From Leptothrix discophora (lineage in GTDB: Bacteria; Pseudomonadota; Gammaproteobacteria; Burkholderiales; Burkholderiaceae_C), in contig NZ_JAUZEE010000006.1 of NCBI RefSeq assembly GCF_030705305.1, positions 124,001-188,000 of the forward strand: a stretch of 64,000 nt of DNA, given 5' to 3'. Positions 27,380 to 41,043 of this stretch are shown here, in pieces. The position numbers and the translations under genes were made by a program. Below the pieces are notes generated by a model. It saw only the letters and a program-made list of their open reading frames with translations, searched no databases and had not been told where the DNA came from. Positions within the stretch are counted from its first letter, which is position 1, and the number at the start of each line of letters is the position of its first letter.

Positions 27380-28429
27380 TCACGCTGCGATGGCGGCGGC
27401 GATGTCGGCCGCGAAGGCGTCGACCGATTCGGGCGTGGTGTCCCAGGCGCACATGAAGCGGCAGCCGCCGCCGGCGATGAACTCGTAGAAGCGCCAGCCC
27501 TTGGCGCGCAAGGCCGTGGCCGCCGCAGCCGGCAGGCGCGCGAACACCGCGTTGGCCTGCGGCTCGTGCAGCACCTGCACGCCCGGCAGCGCCCGGATCG
27601 CCGCATGCAGGCGCTGTGCCATCGCGTTGGCCTGGCGCGCGTTGGCCAGCCAGGTGTCGTTCTCCAGCAGGCCCAGCCAGGGCGCGGAGATGAAGCGCAT
27701 CTTGGAGGCCAGCTGGCCGGCCTGCTTGACGCGCCAGGCGAAGTCGGCACTCAGGTCGCGGTCGAAGAAGACGACCGCCTCGCCGACCGGCAGGCCGTTC
27801 TTGGTGCCACCGAAGCACAGCACGTCGACGCCGGCCCGCCAGGTGATGTCGCTCGGGTGGCAACCCAGCGTGGCCACCGCGTTGGCGAAGCGCGCGCCGT
27901 CCATGTGGACCTTGAGGTGGCGGCGCTTGGCGATCGCGGCGATGGCGCGGACCTCCTCGATCGAATAGACCGTGCCCAGCTCGGTCGCCTGGGTGAGGCT
28001 GACGACCTTGGGCTTGGGGTAGTGGATGTCGCGACGCTTGGTGACCATCGCCTCGACCGCATCGGGCGTGAGCTTGCCCAGCCGCCCGGCCGCGCTGTCG
28101 GCATCGGCCAGCAGCAGCTTGGAGCCATTGGAGAAGAACTCCGGCCCGCCGCACTCGTCGGTCTCGATGTGCGCCACCGAGGTGCAGATCACCGAGTGGT
28201 AGCTCTGGCACAGCGAGGCCAGCGCCAGGGAGTTGGCCGCCGTGCCGTTGAAGACGAAGTAGATGTCGCAGTCGGTCTGGAACAGCTCGCGCAGCGACTC
28301 CGACACCCGCTGCGTCCAGCCGTCTTCCCCATAGGCCGGCTCATGCCCGCTGGCCGTGGCCTCCTGGAACCACCGCGCCGCGTTGGGGCACATGCCGGCG
28401 TAGTTGTCGCTCGCAAATTGCTGGGTCAT
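27380..28429 (-). CDS. ltaE: Low-specificity L-threonine aldolase
   Basis: This 349-residue PLP enzyme of the beta-eliminating lyase family splits L-threonine or L-allo-threonine into glycine and acetaldehyde. The PLP lysine is Lys210 (CFGGTKNG). The cofactor-binding region HMDGARFANA and the N-terminal SDNYAGMCP are typical of the subfamily with long N-terminal motifs. A GAGGGG site is 6 bases from the ATG. It lies 135 bp downstream of gcvP on the same strand, so glycine made by this enzyme can be cleaved by the adjacent glycine cleavage system. Confidence 0.92.
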   Translation of the reverse strand: MTQQFASDNYAGMCPNAARWFQEATASGHEPAYGEDGWTQRVSESLRELFQTDCDIYFVFNGTAANSLALASLCQSYHSVICTSVAHIETDECGGPEFFSNGSKLLLADADSAAGRLGKLTPDAVEAMVTKRRDIHYPKPKVVSLTQATELGTVYSIEEVRAIAAIAKRRHLKVHMDGARFANAVATLGCHPSDITWRAGVDVLCFGGTKNGLPVGEAVVFFDRDLSADFAWRVKQAGQLASKMRFISAPWLGLLENDTWLANARQANAMAQRLHAAIRALPGVQVLHEPQANAVFARLPAAAATALRAKGWRFYEFIAGGGCRFMCAWDTTPESVDAFAADIAAAIAA

Positions 28430-28564
28430 GTCTGCCCCTCGGTCGACGGGTACGTCGCCCGATCCCCTGAGGGGATGGCAGGCCGGCTTGGGGCGGCCCG
28501 GCGCTCGGCCTGCGGGCGCTGCGATCGACGTTCAGCAAGCATGCGATTCCTTCGACGGCTGAGA

Positions 28565-31501
<2,937 letters not shown>

Positions 31502-31567
31502 GGTGGCGGCGGTGAAGGGGGAGGCGGCCGGACCGCGGCCCTCAGGCGCGGCGGTCCGGGCGGGCGA

Positions 31568-31942
31568 TCAGAGCGTCTTGAGCAGGTCGTCGTAGCCGGT
31601 CTGGTCGAGCAGGCCGGCGAGTTCGGCCGGGTTGCTCAGCTTGACCTTGAAGAACCAGCCCAAAGCCAGCGGATCGCTGTTGGCCAGGGCCGGATCGGCG
31701 CGCAGCGCCTCGTTGACCTCGACCACCTCGCCGCTGACGGGCGCATACAGGTCGGCGGCCGCCTTGACCGACTCGACCACGCCGGCGACCTCGCCCTTGG
31801 CGAAGGTCGCACCGACGGCGGGCAGGTCGACGAAAACTACGTCACCGAGCGCGTCCTGCGCATGCATGGTGATGCCGACCACGGCCGCGCTGGGGTTGGC
31901 GGCGTCGATCCATTCGTGGTCGGAGGTGAACTGGAGAGGCAT
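31568..31942 (-). CDS. gcvH: Glycine cleavage system H protein
   Basis: The 124-residue lipoyl carrier shuttles the aminomethyl intermediate between the P and T proteins. The lipoylated lysine is Lys60 in VESVKAAADLYAPVSG, followed by NSDPLALGWFFKVKL near the end. The ATG at 31942 has AGGAG 6-7 bases upstream, which decides the start. It lies between gcvT (120 bp upstream) and gcvP. Confidence 0.97.
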   Translation of the reverse strand: MPLQFTSDHEWIDAANPSAAVVGITMHAQDALGDVVFVDLPAVGATFAKGEVAGVVESVKAAADLYAPVSGEVVEVNEALRADPALANSDPLALGWFFKVKLSNPAELAGLLDQTGYDDLLKTL

Positions 31943-32062
31943 GTGTGGCTCCTGGAAGCAGAGGACAAGAAGGTGTCTGGAACGTGGACAAGGGCGACCG
32001 GTGCGGCGCACGGCGCGCACCGGTCGCGGGTCGGGCCGAGCGACGGCCCGCCCGGGCGTCGC

Positions 32063-33193
32063 TCAACCCCGGAAGTATCGGTGCGGCGCGAAGGGCATCG
32101 CCACGACCTTCATCGGCAGGCGCTTGCCACGCACCTCGGCGTGCAGCGTGTTGCCGGGCGCGGCGTGGTTGGCCGCCACGTAGGCCATCGCGATGGGCTG
32201 GTTGACGCTCGGTCCAGTGGTGCCGCTGGTGACGGTGCCGAGCTTGCGGCCCTGGGCGTCGTGCACGGTGGCGCCCTCGCGCACCGGGACGCGTTCCAGG
32301 CCGACCAGGCCGACGCGCTTGTGGGTCACGCCCTGGGTCAGCTGGCCCTCGATCACCGAGGCACCGGGGTAGCCGCCGGCGCGCGCGCCACCGGGGCGGC
32401 GCACCTTCTGGATCGCCCAGCCGAGGCCGGCCTCGATCGGCGAGGTGGCGGCGTGGATGTCGTGGCCGTAGAGGCACAGGCCGGCCTCCAGGCGCAAGGT
32501 GTCGCGCGCGCCCAGGCCGGCCGGCTGGACCTCGCCCTGGGCGAGCAGCGTGCGGGCCAGCGCGATCGCGTGGGTCGCTGGCACGGAGATCTCGAAGCCG
32601 TCCTCGCCGGTGTAGCCCGAGCGGGTCACGTAGCAGTCGGCACCGGCCAGCGCGTAGTGGCCGCCGGTCATGAAGGTCAGCGAGGCGACGCCGGCGTTGA
32701 TGCGGGCCAGCGCGTCGACCGCCTTCGGGCCCTGCAGCGCGAGCAGCGCGCGCTCGGGCATCGGGATCACCTGGCAGCGGTGGCCGATGTGGGTGATCAG
32801 ATGGCGCGTGTCGGCGTCCTTGCAGCCGGCGTTGACGACCAGGAACAGGTCGTCGGCTCGGCGCGTGATCATCAGGTCGTCCAGCAGCCCGCCGGTCGGG
32901 TTGGTGAAGTAGCCGTAGCGCTGGCGGCCCACGCCCAGGTCGACCACGTCGACCGGCACCAGGCTTTCGAGCGCCCGGGCGGCGTCCTCGCCGACCAGGC
33001 GCAGCTGGCCCATGTGCGAGACGTCGAACAGCGCGGCCGATTCGCGGCACTGGCGGTGCTCGGCCAGGATGCCGGCGGGGTAGTTGACCGGCATCGCGTA
33101 GCCGGCGAACGGGACCATGCGGGCACCGAGTTCGAGGTGCAGGTCGTGCAGCGGGGTTTGCAGCAGGGCGGACGTGGAGGTGTCGGCGGACAT
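32063..33193 (-). CDS. gcvT: Glycine cleavage system aminomethyltransferase, T protein
   Basis: The 376-residue T protein transfers the methylene group to tetrahydrofolate and releases ammonia. Family motifs are MVPFAGYAMPVNY, FDVSHMGQLRL, YTGEDGFEI and LGARDTLRLEAGLCLYGHD. The ATG has GGAG 7 bases upstream. It is the first gene of the gcvTHP operon, and its 5' leader carries a tandem glycine riboswitch. Confidence 0.97.
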   Translation of the reverse strand: MSADTSTSALLQTPLHDLHLELGARMVPFAGYAMPVNYPAGILAEHRQCRESAALFDVSHMGQLRLVGEDAARALESLVPVDVVDLGVGRQRYGYFTNPTGGLLDDLMITRRADDLFLVVNAGCKDADTRHLITHIGHRCQVIPMPERALLALQGPKAVDALARINAGVASLTFMTGGHYALAGADCYVTRSGYTGEDGFEISVPATHAIALARTLLAQGEVQPAGLGARDTLRLEAGLCLYGHDIHAATSPIEAGLGWAIQKVRRPGGARAGGYPGASVIEGQLTQGVTHKRVGLVGLERVPVREGATVHDAQGRKLGTVTSGTTGPSVNQPIAMAYVAANHAAPGNTLHAEVRGKRLPMKVVAMPFAPHRYFRG

Positions 33194-33261
33194 CGTGGGC
33201 TCCGAGGGCAGGGGGATGGGGCGCCATCCGGACCCGTCGACCTGGGTCGGCGGGTGTGCCC

Positions 33262-33525
33262 TCGCTGTCCGCTTTACCTGAGAGATTGACGGCCGGCGGT
33301 TGTGCCGCCGGGCCGCTTGCCCCTTCGGTGGACCGCATCGCGGCAGGGCCGCGGCGGTCTCTCTCCAGTGAGGTGACGTCTCTTGCGGAGACGTTGGCCA
33401 GTCCTTTTGCCTGAGCGTTCGAGCACCGGCTGCTGGACCGGACTCTGCGCCTTCGGCGGCCGGCCCGTCCTGCAGATTCGTCCGTGTTGATCGGACCTGC
33501 AGGGCGGCGGCTCTCTCCTGGCGGC
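33262..33525 (-). ncRNA. Tandem glycine riboswitch upstream of gcvT
   Basis: Read on the minus strand, two glycine aptamers follow one another. Aptamer 1 (about 33520 to 33399) has CAGGAGAGAGCC, CCGAAGGCGCAGAG and GCTCAGGCAAAAGGACTG. Aptamer 2 (about 33366 to 33265) has TGGAGAGAGACC, CACCGAAGGGGCAAG and TCTCTCAGGTAAAGCGGACAG. The linker can form a 7-bp hairpin, ACGTCTC-CGCAA-GAGACGT. Glycine binding normally turns on gcvTHP expression. It begins about 50 bp after rdgC on the same strand, so read-through from rdgC is possible. Confidence 0.95.
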
Positions 33526-33571
33526 GGCCAGTGTAGCCCAGGCTCCCTGGCCTGTCAGGGCCTCGCCGGGC

Positions 33572-34606
33572 TCATTCCCAGGGCGGCGGCTCGTCGCTGG
33601 CGGGGGTGTCCGGCAGGCGTGGCGGCAACGCGGCAGGCGCGTCGACCGGCGCGTACAGGCCCGGCTGCTGCTCGCCGCCGAGCGCGTCCAGCAGGTCCGG
33701 GATCAGCCGGATCAGCTCGCCGGTGGCGATGGCCGCATCGGCATCGAAGGCCTCGTCGGCATCACGGCTGTTGCCCGTCGGCTGGCCCTCGTGGACGCCG
33801 TCCAGGAACTCGATCTTCTTGAGCACCATCTGCTCGGTCAGCATGAAGGACACGCGGCCGTTCCAGGTCAGCGCCAGGCGGGTCGGGCGCTTGCCCTGCT
33901 CGATGTGGCTGCGGACCTCGTCGGTGTCGAGCGGGTGACGGGCATAGCGCACCACCGACTTGGACTCGTCGGGTGCCTTCAGCTCGCAGTCGCGGTCGAT
34001 CGTGAAGACGGCCGGCGGCTCGATCGCGGCCTCGGGCGGCTCGCCATCCGCCGCATGCGTCGCGCCGGCCAGCAGCCAGCCGGCCATCGCGGTGGACGGC
34101 GCCAGCGCGGTGTGGATGGGCTCGATCGAGAAGCCGGCCAGGCCCTTGGTCAGCAAGGTGATGACCTCGTCGGCGCGGGCCGTGCTGGCCGCGTCGATCA
34201 TCAGCAGGCCTTGTTCCGGCGCGATCCAGACCGGCAGGCCGATCTGCCGGGTGAAGGCCTGCGGCAGCAGCTCCAGCTGGGCCTGGTCCTTCATGTCCTT
34301 GCGCTGCTTCTTGCCGGGCTTGCGGCCGGTGTCGGCCTCGATGCGCTCGGCCATCTCGTCGATGCGGCGCTTGACGACCGAACCGGGCAGCACCTTCTGC
34401 TCGACCATCAGCCGCATCAGCCAGTGGCCGCCGACCGGCTCGACCAGCGTGCCGTGGGCACGCCCGCGCGGGGCGACCCAGCCGGCCGAGATCGGCTGCG
34501 TCGCGCCGCAGGGGATGAAGGTGGCGGCGTCGGCCGCCTCCTGCAGCGCGGCCAGGTCGGGTTGCCAGGTCTCGGCCAGGCGGTAGATCAGCAGGTTCTT
34601 GAACAT
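33572..34606 (-). CDS. rdgC: Recombination-associated protein RdgC
   Basis: This 344-residue ring-forming DNA-binding protein modulates RecA. The start MFKNLLIYRLAETW at 34606 matches the E. coli N-terminus; an alternative ATG 21 bases upstream adds MPKVIFA. Family stretches include FIPCGATQPISAGWVAPRG, LVEPVGGHWLMRLMVEQKVLPGSVV and KKQRKDMKDQ. The Ala/Pro-rich C-terminus from about 315 is longer than in E. coli. It is followed by the glycine riboswitch on the same strand. Confidence 0.94.
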   Translation of the reverse strand: MFKNLLIYRLAETWQPDLAALQEAADAATFIPCGATQPISAGWVAPRGRAHGTLVEPVGGHWLMRLMVEQKVLPGSVVKRRIDEMAERIEADTGRKPGKKQRKDMKDQAQLELLPQAFTRQIGLPVWIAPEQGLLMIDAASTARADEVITLLTKGLAGFSIEPIHTALAPSTAMAGWLLAGATHAADGEPPEAAIEPPAVFTIDRDCELKAPDESKSVVRYARHPLDTDEVRSHIEQGKRPTRLALTWNGRVSFMLTEQMVLKKIEFLDGVHEGQPTGNSRDADEAFDADAAIATGELIRLIPDLLDALGGEQQPGLYAPVDAPAALPPRLPDTPASDEPPPWE

Positions 34607-34712
34607 CGCAAAAATGACTTTCGGCATGGGCCAGCCGGTGCGCGGCGGGCGCACGCGGCGGCGGTGATGGGGAGGTGTCCCGGCGACGACGGCGAGGTCG
34701 TCCGGCCCGGAC

Positions 34713-35354
34713 TCAGCGCAGCGCCGGCAGTCCGCGCAGCACCGGCTCGATGCCGCTGGCAAAGGCGGCGTGCGCGTTGGCGTCGAAGTGGATGCCGTCG
34801 ACCGGGCTGACCGACCAGAGCGTCGCGCCGTCGACGTAGGTGCAGCCGTGGGCATGGGCGACGTCGGCGACGTGGCCGGCCAGGCGGCGCGACTTCTCGG
34901 CCCCGCCGGCGAACAGCTCGCCCAGGCCGCCGACCTCGAGGATGGGCGTCGGCGCGACCAGCACGATGTCCGGCGCGCGGCCGTTCGGGCCCGAGGCGCT
35001 GCCCTGGATCATCCGCACCAGCTGCGCCAGGCCCTGCGCGATCTCGAAGGGCGACAGCCGGAAGCGCGCCTTGAGGTCGTTGGTGCCGAGCATCAGCAGC
35101 ACCGCGTCGATCGGCCGGTGCGAGGCCAGGCAGGGCCGCAGGTAGCTCGCGCCGGACATCGCCACGGTGATGCCCTCGATCGGGTCCTCCAGCACGGTGG
35201 TGCGACCGGGCAGGCCCTCCTCGACCACCTGCACCGAGGGCGCCAGCGCGGCCGCCAGCCGGCCGGTCCAGCGCAGGCCCGGCGGCAGGCGCGAGCCGGT
35301 GACCGGGTCGCTGCCCCAGGTGTTGGAGTCGCCGTAGCAGAGCAGGGTCTTCAT
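34713..35354 (-). CDS. SGNH/GDSL-type esterase
   Basis: The 213-residue protein has the SGNH hydrolase blocks: GDSN with nucleophile Ser9 or Ser10 (LCYGDSNTWG), LGTNDLKARF, and the C-terminal DGIHFDANAH with catalytic Asp and His. No signal peptide is visible. The closest familiar types are arylesterase or acetyl-xylan-esterase-like SGNH proteins, but the substrate cannot be assigned. It starts 39 bp after tgt ends on the same strand and may be part of that transcript. Confidence 0.87.
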   Translation of the reverse strand: MKTLLCYGDSNTWGSDPVTGSRLPPGLRWTGRLAAALAPSVQVVEEGLPGRTTVLEDPIEGITVAMSGASYLRPCLASHRPIDAVLLMLGTNDLKARFRLSPFEIAQGLAQLVRMIQGSASGPNGRAPDIVLVAPTPILEVGGLGELFAGGAEKSRRLAGHVADVAHAHGCTYVDGATLWSVSPVDGIHFDANAHAAFASGIEPVLRGLPALR

Positions 35355-35393
35355 GGTGGGGCTTTCATCAACGGTGGAAGGCACGACGGGGGG

Positions 35394-36882
<1,489 letters not shown>

Positions 36883-36989
36883 GGCGGGCTCCGGTGTCGG
36901 GTCGGTCGGGTGGTCGGTGGTGGGTGGGGTGTCGTCGTCTCGGGAGCCTCGATGGTGCGGGGCGGCAAGCTGTCTGAAAAGTTGAATGT

Positions 36990-37022
36990 GCTGACGCCTA
37001 TGATCAGCTTTCCTGACGTCAG
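36990..37022. promoter_or_regulatory. Palindromes between DUF1127 gene and lysR-type gene
   Basis: Two inverted repeats lie directly before the LysR-type start: GCTGA (36990-36994) and TCAGC (37004-37008) with a 9-base spacer, and the perfect decamer CTGACGTCAG (37013-37022). LysR regulators bind imperfect dyads of this size in the gap to a divergent gene, so autoregulation and control of the DUF1127 gene are plausible. No binding site has been shown. Confidence 0.5.
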
Positions 37023-37036
37023 ACCCGACCCTCGCC

Positions 37037-37972
37037 ATGCGCCACCTGAACCTCGACCAGCTGCGCACGCTGGTCACCATCGCCGACCTGGGCACCTTCG
37101 CGGCCGCCTCGCAGGCGCTGCACCTGGCGCCGCCGACGGTCAGCCTGCACATCCGCGAGCTGGAACAGCGGCTCGGCGCCAGCCTGCTGGAACGGGGTTC
37201 CCGCGGGGCCGTGCCGACCGCCGCCGGCGCGCTGCTGGTCGAACGCGGACGGCGCCTGCTCAAGGACGCCGACGATGCCGAGGAGCAGGTCCGCCGCAGC
37301 GCCCACGGCCTGGCCGGCAAGGTCAGCCTGGCGACCTCGACCGGCGTGCTGGTCTACCTGCTGCCGCATGTGCTGGCGCGGCTGGCCGAGCGGGCGCCGG
37401 AGATCGACGTGGAGGTCAGCATCCTCGGCTCGATCGAGACCGTCGGCCGGCTGCGCGCCCGCACGCTGGACCTGGGCATCGTCGCGATGCCGCAGCCGGC
37501 CGAATCCGAGCTGGTGCTGAGCCCCTGGCGACGCGACCTGATGCTGGCCTTCATCCCGCCGGGCTGGGACGCGCCCGAGGTCGTCACGCCGGACTGGCTG
37601 GCCGAGCGGCCGATGATCGCCAACGGCTCGGCCACGCTGACGCAGAAGCTCGCGCTCGGCTGGTTTGCCCGTGCCGGCCTGCAGCCGCGCGCCCGCATCG
37701 AGCTGAACTACAACGAGGCGATCAAGAGCCTGGTCTCGGCCGGCTACGGTGCGGCCGTGCTGCCGGCCGAATGGGTGCCCGACGGCGCGCCCGCGCTCGG
37801 CCCGGACGGCATGCCGTTGGCCCACAGCCCGTCGAACATGCCGATGCAGCTGCGCCCGCTCGATCCGCCGCTGCCGCGCGAGCTGGCGCTGGCGCATCGG
37901 CCCGAAGGCCAGCTCGATGCCGCCACCCGGCAGGTGCTGGAGACGCTGCGCGGCTTCGCGTCGGTCGCCTGA
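37037..37972 (+). CDS. LysR-family transcriptional regulator
   Basis: The 311-residue protein has the LysR helix-turn-helix at residues 1-60 (LDQLRTLVTIADLGTFAAAS, QALHLAPPTVSLHIRELEQRLG) and a substrate-binding domain from about 90. The effector is unknown. It is transcribed divergently from the DUF1127 gene and ends at a strong hairpin terminator shared with fabB. The proline in LAPPTVS of the recognition helix is found in some LysR subfamilies. Confidence 0.92.
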   Translation: MRHLNLDQLRTLVTIADLGTFAAASQALHLAPPTVSLHIRELEQRLGASLLERGSRGAVPTAAGALLVERGRRLLKDADDAEEQVRRSAHGLAGKVSLATSTGVLVYLLPHVLARLAERAPEIDVEVSILGSIETVGRLRARTLDLGIVAMPQPAESELVLSPWRRDLMLAFIPPGWDAPEVVTPDWLAERPMIANGSATLTQKLALGWFARAGLQPRARIELNYNEAIKSLVSAGYGAAVLPAEWVPDGAPALGPDGMPLAHSPSNMPMQLRPLDPPLPRELALAHRPEGQLDAATRQVLETLRGFASVA

Positions 37973-37995
37973 GCGGATCGGCGATCCCCATGAAG

Positions 37996-38017
37996 AACGG
38001 GGCCCGCAGGCCCCGTT
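37996..38017. terminator. Bidirectional intrinsic terminator between lysR-type gene and fabB
   Basis: AACGGGGCC-CGCA-GGCCCCGTT is a perfect 9-bp GC-rich hairpin with A's on the left and T's on the right. It lies in the 69-bp gap between the convergent LysR-type gene and fabB, so it can serve both strands. Confidence 0.8.
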
Positions 38018-38041
38018 GGTCGTCGACCGGCGGCTTGTTGC

Positions 38042-39256
38042 TCAGTCGGTGAACTTCGAGAACACCAGCGTCGCGTTGGTGCCGCCGAAGCCGAAGCTGT
38101 TGGACAGCACCGTGTGCATCGGCGCGTCGCGGCGCTCGCGCAGGATCGGCAGGCCATCGGCGGCCGGATCGAGGTTCTCGATGTGGGCCGAGGCGGCGGC
38201 AAAGTCGTTGCGCAGCATCAGCAGCGAGTAGATCGCCTCCTGCACGCCGGCCGCGCCGAGCGAGTGGCCGGTCAGCGACTTGGTCGAGCTGATCGCGGGG
38301 ATGCTGTCGCCGAAGACCTGCCTGACCGCGCCCAGCTCGGCCAGGTCGCCCACCGGCGTCGAGGTGCCGTGCGCGTTGATGTAGTCGACCGGCGTCTTCA
38401 CCGTGGCCAGCGCCTGCTGCATGCAGCGCACCGCGCCTTCGCCGGACGGCGCCACCATGTCGTGGCCGTCCGAGGTGGCACCGAAGCCGACCAGCTCGGC
38501 CAGGATGTTCGCGCCACGGGCCTGGGCATGTTCCAGCGACTCCAGCACCATCATGCCGCCGCCGCCGGCGATCACGAAGCCGTCGCGCGAGACGTCGAAG
38601 GCGCGCGAGGCGCTGGCCGGCGTCTCGTTGTACGAGCTGGACATCGCGCCCATCGCGTCGAACAGCAGCGACAGCTCCCAGCTCTCCTCCTCGCCGCCGC
38701 CGGCGAAGACGACGTCCTGGTTGCCCCAGGCGATCAGCTGCGCGGCATGGCCGATGCAGTGGGCGCTGGTCGAGCAGGCCGAGGTGATCGAGTAGTTCAC
38801 GCCCTTGATGCCGAACGGCGTGGCCAGGCAGGCCGAGACCGTGCTGCCCATCGTGCGCGTGACCATGAAGGGGCCGACCCGCTTGATGCCCTTGGCGCGC
38901 AGCGTGTCGGCGGCCCAGACCTGGTTCAGGCTGGACGCACCGCCCGAGCCGGCGACCAGGCCGGTGCGCGGGTTGGAAACCTGCTCCGGCGTCAGCCCGG
39001 CATGCGCGATCGCCTGCTGCATCGACACGTAGGAGTAGGCCGCCGCGTCGCCCATGAAGCGCATGGTGCGGCGGTCGATCGTGGCCTCGAGGTCCAGCGT
39101 CGGGCGACCGCTGACCTGCGAGCGCATGGCCTTCTCGGCATAGGCGGGGTTGAACGTCAGGCCGGAGCGGCCCTCGCGCAGGCTGTCGAGCACCTCGTCG
39201 GCGTTGTTGCCGATGCTCGAGACGATGCCGTATCCGGTGACGACGACGCGGCGCAT
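38042..39256 (-). CDS. fabB: 3-oxoacyl-ACP synthase I (FabB)
   Basis: The 404-residue elongation ketosynthase has catalytic Cys161 ([10 protein letters not shown]) and the two histidines in [11 protein letters not shown] and [10 protein letters not shown]. The pairing with fabA shows that it is FabB, the enzyme needed to extend cis-unsaturated intermediates. Its start ATG overlaps the fabA stop (ATGA at 39255), so translation is coupled and the two are made in a fixed ratio. Transcription ends at the hairpin at 38017. Confidence 0.95.
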   Translation of the reverse strand: MRRVVVTGYGIVSSIGNNADEVLDSLREGRSGLTFNPAYAEKAMRSQVSGRPTLDLEATIDRRTMRFMGDAAAYSYVSMQQAIAHAGLTPEQVSNPRTGLVAGSGGASSLNQVWAADTLRAKGIKRVGPFMVTRTMGSTVSACLATPFGIKGVNYSITSACSTSAHCIGHAAQLIAWGNQDVVFAGGGEEESWELSLLFDAMGAMSSSYNETPASASRAFDVSRDGFVIAGGGGMMVLESLEHAQARGANILAELVGFGATSDGHDMVAPSGEGAVRCMQQALATVKTPVDYINAHGTSTPVGDLAELGAVRQVFGDSIPAISSTKSLTGHSLGAAGVQEAIYSLLMLRNDFAAASAHIENLDPAADGLPILRERRDAPMHTVLSNSFGFGGTNATLVFSKFTD

Positions 39257-39831
39257 CAGAAGTCTTCCGTCGAGGTGAACAGACCGACCTTCAGGTCGGT
39301 GGCGGAGTAGATCTCGCGGCCGTCCGCGTACATGCGGCCGTCGGCGATGCCCATCACCAGCTTGCGTTCGATGACGCGCTTGAGGTCCAGGCGGTAGGTG
39401 ACCTTCTTGACCGTGGGCAGCACCTGGCCGAAGAACTTGACCTCGCCGGCGCCGAGCGCGCGGCCACGGCCGGGGTTGCCGCGCCAGCCGAGCCAGAAGC
39501 CGACCAGTTGCCACAGGGCATCCAGGCCCAGGCAGCCCGGCATGACCGGATCGCCCTCGAAGTGGCAGCCGAAGAACCAGAGGTCCGGGACGATGTCCAG
39601 TTCGGCCTCGATGGTGCCCTTGCCGAAGTCGCCGCCGGTGTCGTCGATGCGGACGATGCGATCCATCATGAGCATGTTGGGCAGGGGCAGGCGGGCATTG
39701 CCCGGACCGAACAGCTCGCCACGTCCACAGGCCAGCAGCTCGTCGCGGCTGTAGCTGTGGCGGCCGAGGTCTCGCTGGCTCTGGCCAGGGGCGGCGGGCA
39801 TGCCTGTGGACGGCATTTGGGGTGCATTCAT
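39256..39831 (-). CDS. fabA: 3-hydroxydecanoyl-ACP dehydratase/isomerase (FabA)
   Basis: The 191-residue hotdog-fold enzyme dehydrates 3-hydroxydecanoyl-ACP and isomerises it to cis-3-decenoyl-ACP, the branch point of anaerobic unsaturated fatty-acid synthesis. Catalytic His90 ([15 protein letters not shown]) and Asp104 (LGLDALWQ) are intact. The N-terminus is about 20 residues longer than in E. coli and rich in Pro and Met; MGRHSYS-like sequence from residue 22 is the usual start region. It is co-translated with fabB. Confidence 0.95.
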   Translation of the reverse strand: MNAPQMPSTGMPAAPGQSQRDLGRHSYSRDELLACGRGELFGPGNARLPLPNMLMMDRIVRIDDTGGDFGKGTIEAELDIVPDLWFFGCHFEGDPVMPGCLGLDALWQLVGFWLGWRGNPGRGRALGAGEVKFFGQVLPTVKKVTYRLDLKRVIERKLVMGIADGRMYADGREIYSATDLKVGLFTSTEDF

Positions 39832-40047
39832 GGTGGTCGGCGCTTCGGGTGGGCCGGCCGGTCTCGCGGGACCTGCCGGCTTCAGGGCTTCAAGGGGGAC
39901 GCTTTGTTCAGGACGCGACTGTAGCTTGCGCGATCGGCGATTTTCGGTCTTCCGGGGCGCTCTGTGACAGCCCTTCGCGTCGAAAGAGGGCGGGGAAGTT
40001 ACCCAGTTGACGGGCCTGGCGCGGGCCCTCACCGGCCTGGCGCTGGA

Positions 40048-40977
40048 TCAGCCCGGTGCCGATCCGCCGCGCATGCCGGCGCACGGATCCTCGCGCGGCT
40101 GTCGTGCGGTCTCGATGCGCAGGTCGTAGGGCGCGATGCCGGCGTGGCCTGACGGGTCGTCGTCCTCGCCCTCGCCACCCCGTTCGCCACCACGCTCGCC
40201 ACCCCGTTCGACCAGCCCGACGACCACCGCCTGCGACGCCAGCGACGGGCCCAGCCAGCGCGGCACGCCCAGGTCGCGCCGGACGTGGCCGTTGCCCGCC
40301 AGAAGGACGACCGCGCGGTCCTGCGCCGGGCCGGCCGCGCGCGTCACCTCGGCCGCCATCGCCTGGTCACGCGCAAGCTGCGCGGCGGCCATGCGACGGG
40401 CCAGCGTCGCGTCGACCATGCCGCAGTGCGAGGCCTCGATCAGCCGGGCTTGCTCGGCCAGCAGCGGCTCGGGCACGGCGGCATCGAAGCCGGTGGCGGC
40501 CAGGCCCTCGCGGATCACGCGGCGGGCGTTCTCGCGCGACACGTTGACGGCCACCAGCGGCAGGTCGTGCTGCAGTGCGCGTTCGAGGTAGGGCCGGTAG
40601 AAGGTCCAGTCCCAGCCGCTGTTCGGGCCGTCCAGCGCGGCGATGCGTGCGGCGGCGTCCTGTGGCCGCCCGCTGGCGCGGGCTTCGGCGACCAGCCGGT
40701 CGATCTCGGGCTGGCGCTCGCGGTCGAGCTGTTCCATCAGCAGCGCCGGCCGCTCGCCGCGCGCCAGCAGGTCGTCCAGCGCGCGCAGCCGCAGCGCATG
40801 CTGTCCGGCGTTGTCATGGACCTCGCCGAGCAACCAGATGCGGCTGCGCGCCGGGTCCAGCGTCAGGTCGGGCGTCCTGGCCGGTGTCCTTGCCAGCACC
40901 GCCTCGCGTGGCGGGGCCATGCAGCCACCCAGGAGCAGCACGAGGAAACAGGTGAGCCATCGGTTGCGGAGCGTCAT
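40048..40977 (-). CDS. chaN: ChaN-family (Tiki-superfamily) iron-regulated lipoprotein
   Basis: The 309-residue protein has a lipoprotein signal with lipobox LLGGC (Cys19) and the ChaN signatures WLLGEVHDNAGQHALRLRAL, ALLMEQLDRERQP and LLAGNGHVRRDLGVP. ChaN binds haem cofacially in other bacteria and is often next to TonB-dependent receptors. Here it is divergent from hemP across a Fur box. A run of GGERGGERGGEGEDDD near residue 265 comes from a short 12-base tandem repeat in the DNA. Confidence 0.88.
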   Translation of the reverse strand: MTLRNRWLTCFLVLLLGGCMAPPREAVLARTPARTPDLTLDPARSRIWLLGEVHDNAGQHALRLRALDDLLARGERPALLMEQLDRERQPEIDRLVAEARASGRPQDAAARIAALDGPNSGWDWTFYRPYLERALQHDLPLVAVNVSRENARRVIREGLAATGFDAAVPEPLLAEQARLIEASHCGMVDATLARRMAAAQLARDQAMAAEVTRAAGPAQDRAVVLLAGNGHVRRDLGVPRWLGPSLASQAVVVGLVERGGERGGERGGEGEDDDPSGHAGIAPYDLRIETARQPREDPCAGMRGGSAPG

Positions 40978-41013
40978 GGCCACACGATAGCGTCCCGCGA
41001 GGCGCTTCTTGCA

Positions 41014-41032
41014 AATGCGAATGGTTCGCATT
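41014..41032. promoter_or_regulatory. Fur box between chaN and hemP
   Basis: AATGCGAA-TGG-TTCGCATT is a perfect 8-bp inverted repeat over 19 bp. This is the size and A/T-edged form of proteobacterial Fur sites. It lies 12 bases before the hemP start and 37 bases before the chaN start, so one site can repress both directions when iron is sufficient. The downstream receptor, piuC and tonB-exbBD genes are probably in the same iron regulon. Confidence 0.85.
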
Positions 41033-41043
41033 AAACTGGTGAC

